Below, piece by piece: positions 62,001 through 64,000 of a DNA stretch of 64,000 nt. A model generated the notes under the pieces. It was not told the DNA's origin, searched no databases, and saw nothing but the letters and a program-made list of their open reading frames with translations. Numbering within the stretch: the stretch's first letter is position 1; each line of letters starts with the position of its first letter. The position numbers and the translations under genes are program-made. The stretch spans positions 19,863,258-19,927,257 of the forward strand of contig CM052354.1 of the NCBI GenBank assembly GCA_028551475.1, written 5' to 3'. The DNA is from Casuarina equisetifolia. Lineage: Eukaryota > Streptophyta > Magnoliopsida > Fagales > Casuarinaceae.

Positions 62001-62189
62001 AGTCTGGGCTTTTTGCATTGTCTAATGATTGCTTACTCCAGTGGTCTCCAGTGGTCTCCGGTGGTTGAACCATTCTTTGATGGTTTGTCAGTTAGGCGTT
62101 CTTTTTTTTTTTACTTGAAGCAAGCTCCTTGAACATGGTGCAATTTGTTTGCTTGTCTTAATAAATATAGGAATGAGTCATGTTAAACA

Positions 62190-62330
62190 AAACATTCTAG
62201 TAACTATGATGTGAGCAATAACCTTTTTTGCATCATCCTTAACTTTAAAACTTGAAACAAAAGCTCCCAATCAATGTGAAAAAAGAATTTGAGTCAAACA
62301 AAAACGCGAGTAAGACAGCCAAGTTGAGAA
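62190..62330. repeat. Dispersed cluster segment, copy 3
   Basis: Shares with 11700-11800 the phrases AACTATGATG, GCATCATC, CTTTAAAA/CTTAAAAA and CAATCAATGTGAAAA, and the last also with 6930. It lies near the right edge, outside the retroelement pile. Confidence 0.5.
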
Positions 62331-64000
62331 ACGTTGTGGTTTATGGCAGACATAATCTGTTCAATGTGTATTATTAATCACAATTCTTTTGCTTAACTGG
62401 GAATTCTTTTCAATATGTGAGGATGATGTCGATGACGACTCATTCCAGTCACAATCAGCCAATTATCACCAACAGTCAATGATGAAAAGCATCAAAGGTG
62501 TGCGGTTGCTTTCAACCCTCATGCTCAAAGAGGACGTGAAGACCTGTTCCAATCTCTCATGCATTCCAGCAACCTTTTGCTTTGTAGGGTGGGCAAAAAG
62601 AATGGCCAGTTGAAATGGGTCTGCAGGAAGCTCCAGAAAAAAGCTTTGAACTCTCTTTCCCTTGGCGCTGAGTACCAAATGTGTTGGGGTTAGAAGGTCA
62701 CGTCAAATCAAACTTCTTTGCTCCAATCTGTTTGAAATATTAGTTCGTGATATAGCTGGAAAATTATGTTCTTTAGCCCAGTTATGGAGCCAAGGGTGGC
62801 CAAAGAGGACCCATTGTTTCCACATGGCATGCCATAGTTCTTTGAAGTAAATAGAACGTTATGTTTTTTCTACTTTTTCTTCTTTTCAAATGATGGATGT
62901 TACATATATTTTACTTTCTGGACAAGCCAATAGGAATCAACTTTATAAAGAACACCGTGTCTCGGATTCTTGAAGCAAAAAGCCAGTTTTTCATACCTCT
63001 GCTCTTAGTGGGGCTCCTCCGAAATTATGAAGGATAATAATGGTGACAATGAAGTTTCTGATAATCCAAGGGAAACCCATACTTTTCTCGTCACGATGTG
63101 AAAAGCTACTTTACTTGCCGGACAAAAGGCTCCGTGGGGAATGCAGTTTCTCTTGGATAATTGAAAATCTTCGGTTAAAAAAGTCATTCACACCTTTTAT
63201 GAGTTGTGACTCATAATCTCTCACCTACACACCAAAAGGTCTTTTTAATAGCAGTGACACCAAGAGATATTGAGATTGGAGTACAACATAATCTAGATTT
63301 ATATATTAGGTTAAAAAATTCATTTTTCCTTTAAAATACTAACTCATAAATTAAAGAGTCCTCTAATTTAAACTTAAACTCAATATTACTCTTTCGACAT
63401 GGGACTCACGGTCTTCAATATCTTGCTTTTGCAAGAAGCACCCATATGCTTCGTTAAGCTTACGCGCTTATGGTTTCGTGATCAAAGTAATACTAAAGCA
63501 TTCGGGAGTTTGTAGTCTTAATCTGTATGCCTACAAACAAATACATACATATATGGTATGCTTACAAAGGAAAAAGTACATATATCTGTATGTACGTACA
63601 GTCAACATGGTGATATAATAAATTGCCACTAACATAAAATTACATTAAACAGTACTCTGCAGTTTTCCTTTACCCGCTATGGGAGCTTTATTTATTTATT
63701 ACTCTTGTTTTCTCGAGAAATTTATCTTTGTAGAAAAACAATTGTTTTTGAAGTAGATGCAAATCTTACACAACGGACTTGATCAAAGATTTTATTCAAA
63801 TTATTCTTTTGCAATTTAATATTCCATTTAAAGCAAATCTAGATCTCACCAAGTTTGGGTTTTTGTCCCAAACAGTGTTCAAGAGAGTAAAATGCTTTTT
63901 TACCATTTCCTAAACGTGAAGATGGATAAAATAAAGGGTTGTGTCAACTGTTGGGTTCTGTCAGCTCATGTTGCTGCTAAAGTAACATTCCATGCCACTG
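62331..64000. other. Right-edge intergenic region, no supported gene
   Basis: A minus-strand frame at 62466-62678 (70 codons, FFLELPADPFQLAILFAHPT) has a protein-like composition but no partner exon or known domain. Another at 63005-63187 is equally unsupported. The last kilobase is AT-rich. It could be the upstream region of another cluster member beyond the edge. Confidence 0.4.

Noticed and set aside
62466..62678. Small minus-strand gene at the right edge
   Set aside because: The composition is protein-like, but there is no partner exon, known motif or supported start; too little to call.
1..64000. CRISPR arrays, bacterial operons, phage modules, riboswitches
   Set aside because: The window is plant nuclear DNA with introns and LTR retrotransposons; no regularly spaced short repeats or prokaryotic gene layout were seen.

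Overview
The window looks like AT-rich nuclear DNA from a dicot. It has plant-type split genes (GT-AG introns, S-domain receptor kinases) and a dense load of Ty1/Copia and Ty3/Gypsy LTR retrotransposons. The gene family and element style fit grapevine (Vitis) or a similar woody dicot, but that is inference. No prokaryotic feature, CRISPR array, rRNA gene or convincing tRNA gene was seen.

Host genes: the left 12 kb holds part of a tandem cluster of G-type lectin S-receptor-like kinases. Gene 1 (366-1805) supplies only the five kinase exons; its S-domain and membrane exons lie beyond the left edge. Gene 2 (7763-11230) is complete, with seven exons, 2460 coding bases and 819 residues. The five kinase exons of the two genes have identical lengths (158, 211, 238, 151, 306). 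A third copy (about 47275-47976) keeps its 5' flank and roughly the first 35 codons, then is cut by a Copia element. A non-coding segment recurs near 6890, 11710 and 62195 and probably marks the old duplication unit.

Repeats: from 14306 rightward the window is mostly layered retrotransposons. Copia D (14306-21110) carries a reversed solo LTR of an Athila-like Gypsy family. Copia A (22909-46660) was hit by antisense Copia B (25915-30401), by a 1.6-kb LTR-like unit H (32788-34399), and, in its 3' LTR, by Copia C (34927-46610). Copia C was in turn hit by Athila-like Gypsy E (36629-42861). Target-site duplications are readable for B, D, E, H and the solo LTR, and in diverged form for C. Further right lie Copia G (47977 to about 53000, 3'-truncated), Gypsy F (54857-60520) and a Copia relic near 61740-62000.

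Most notable: Gypsy E has its right LTR inverted relative to its left LTR, yet is flanked by a perfect 5-bp target duplication, so both outer ends are the same (U3) terminus. No new gene system was found; the interest lies in retrotransposon structure and in the break-up of a receptor-kinase cluster.
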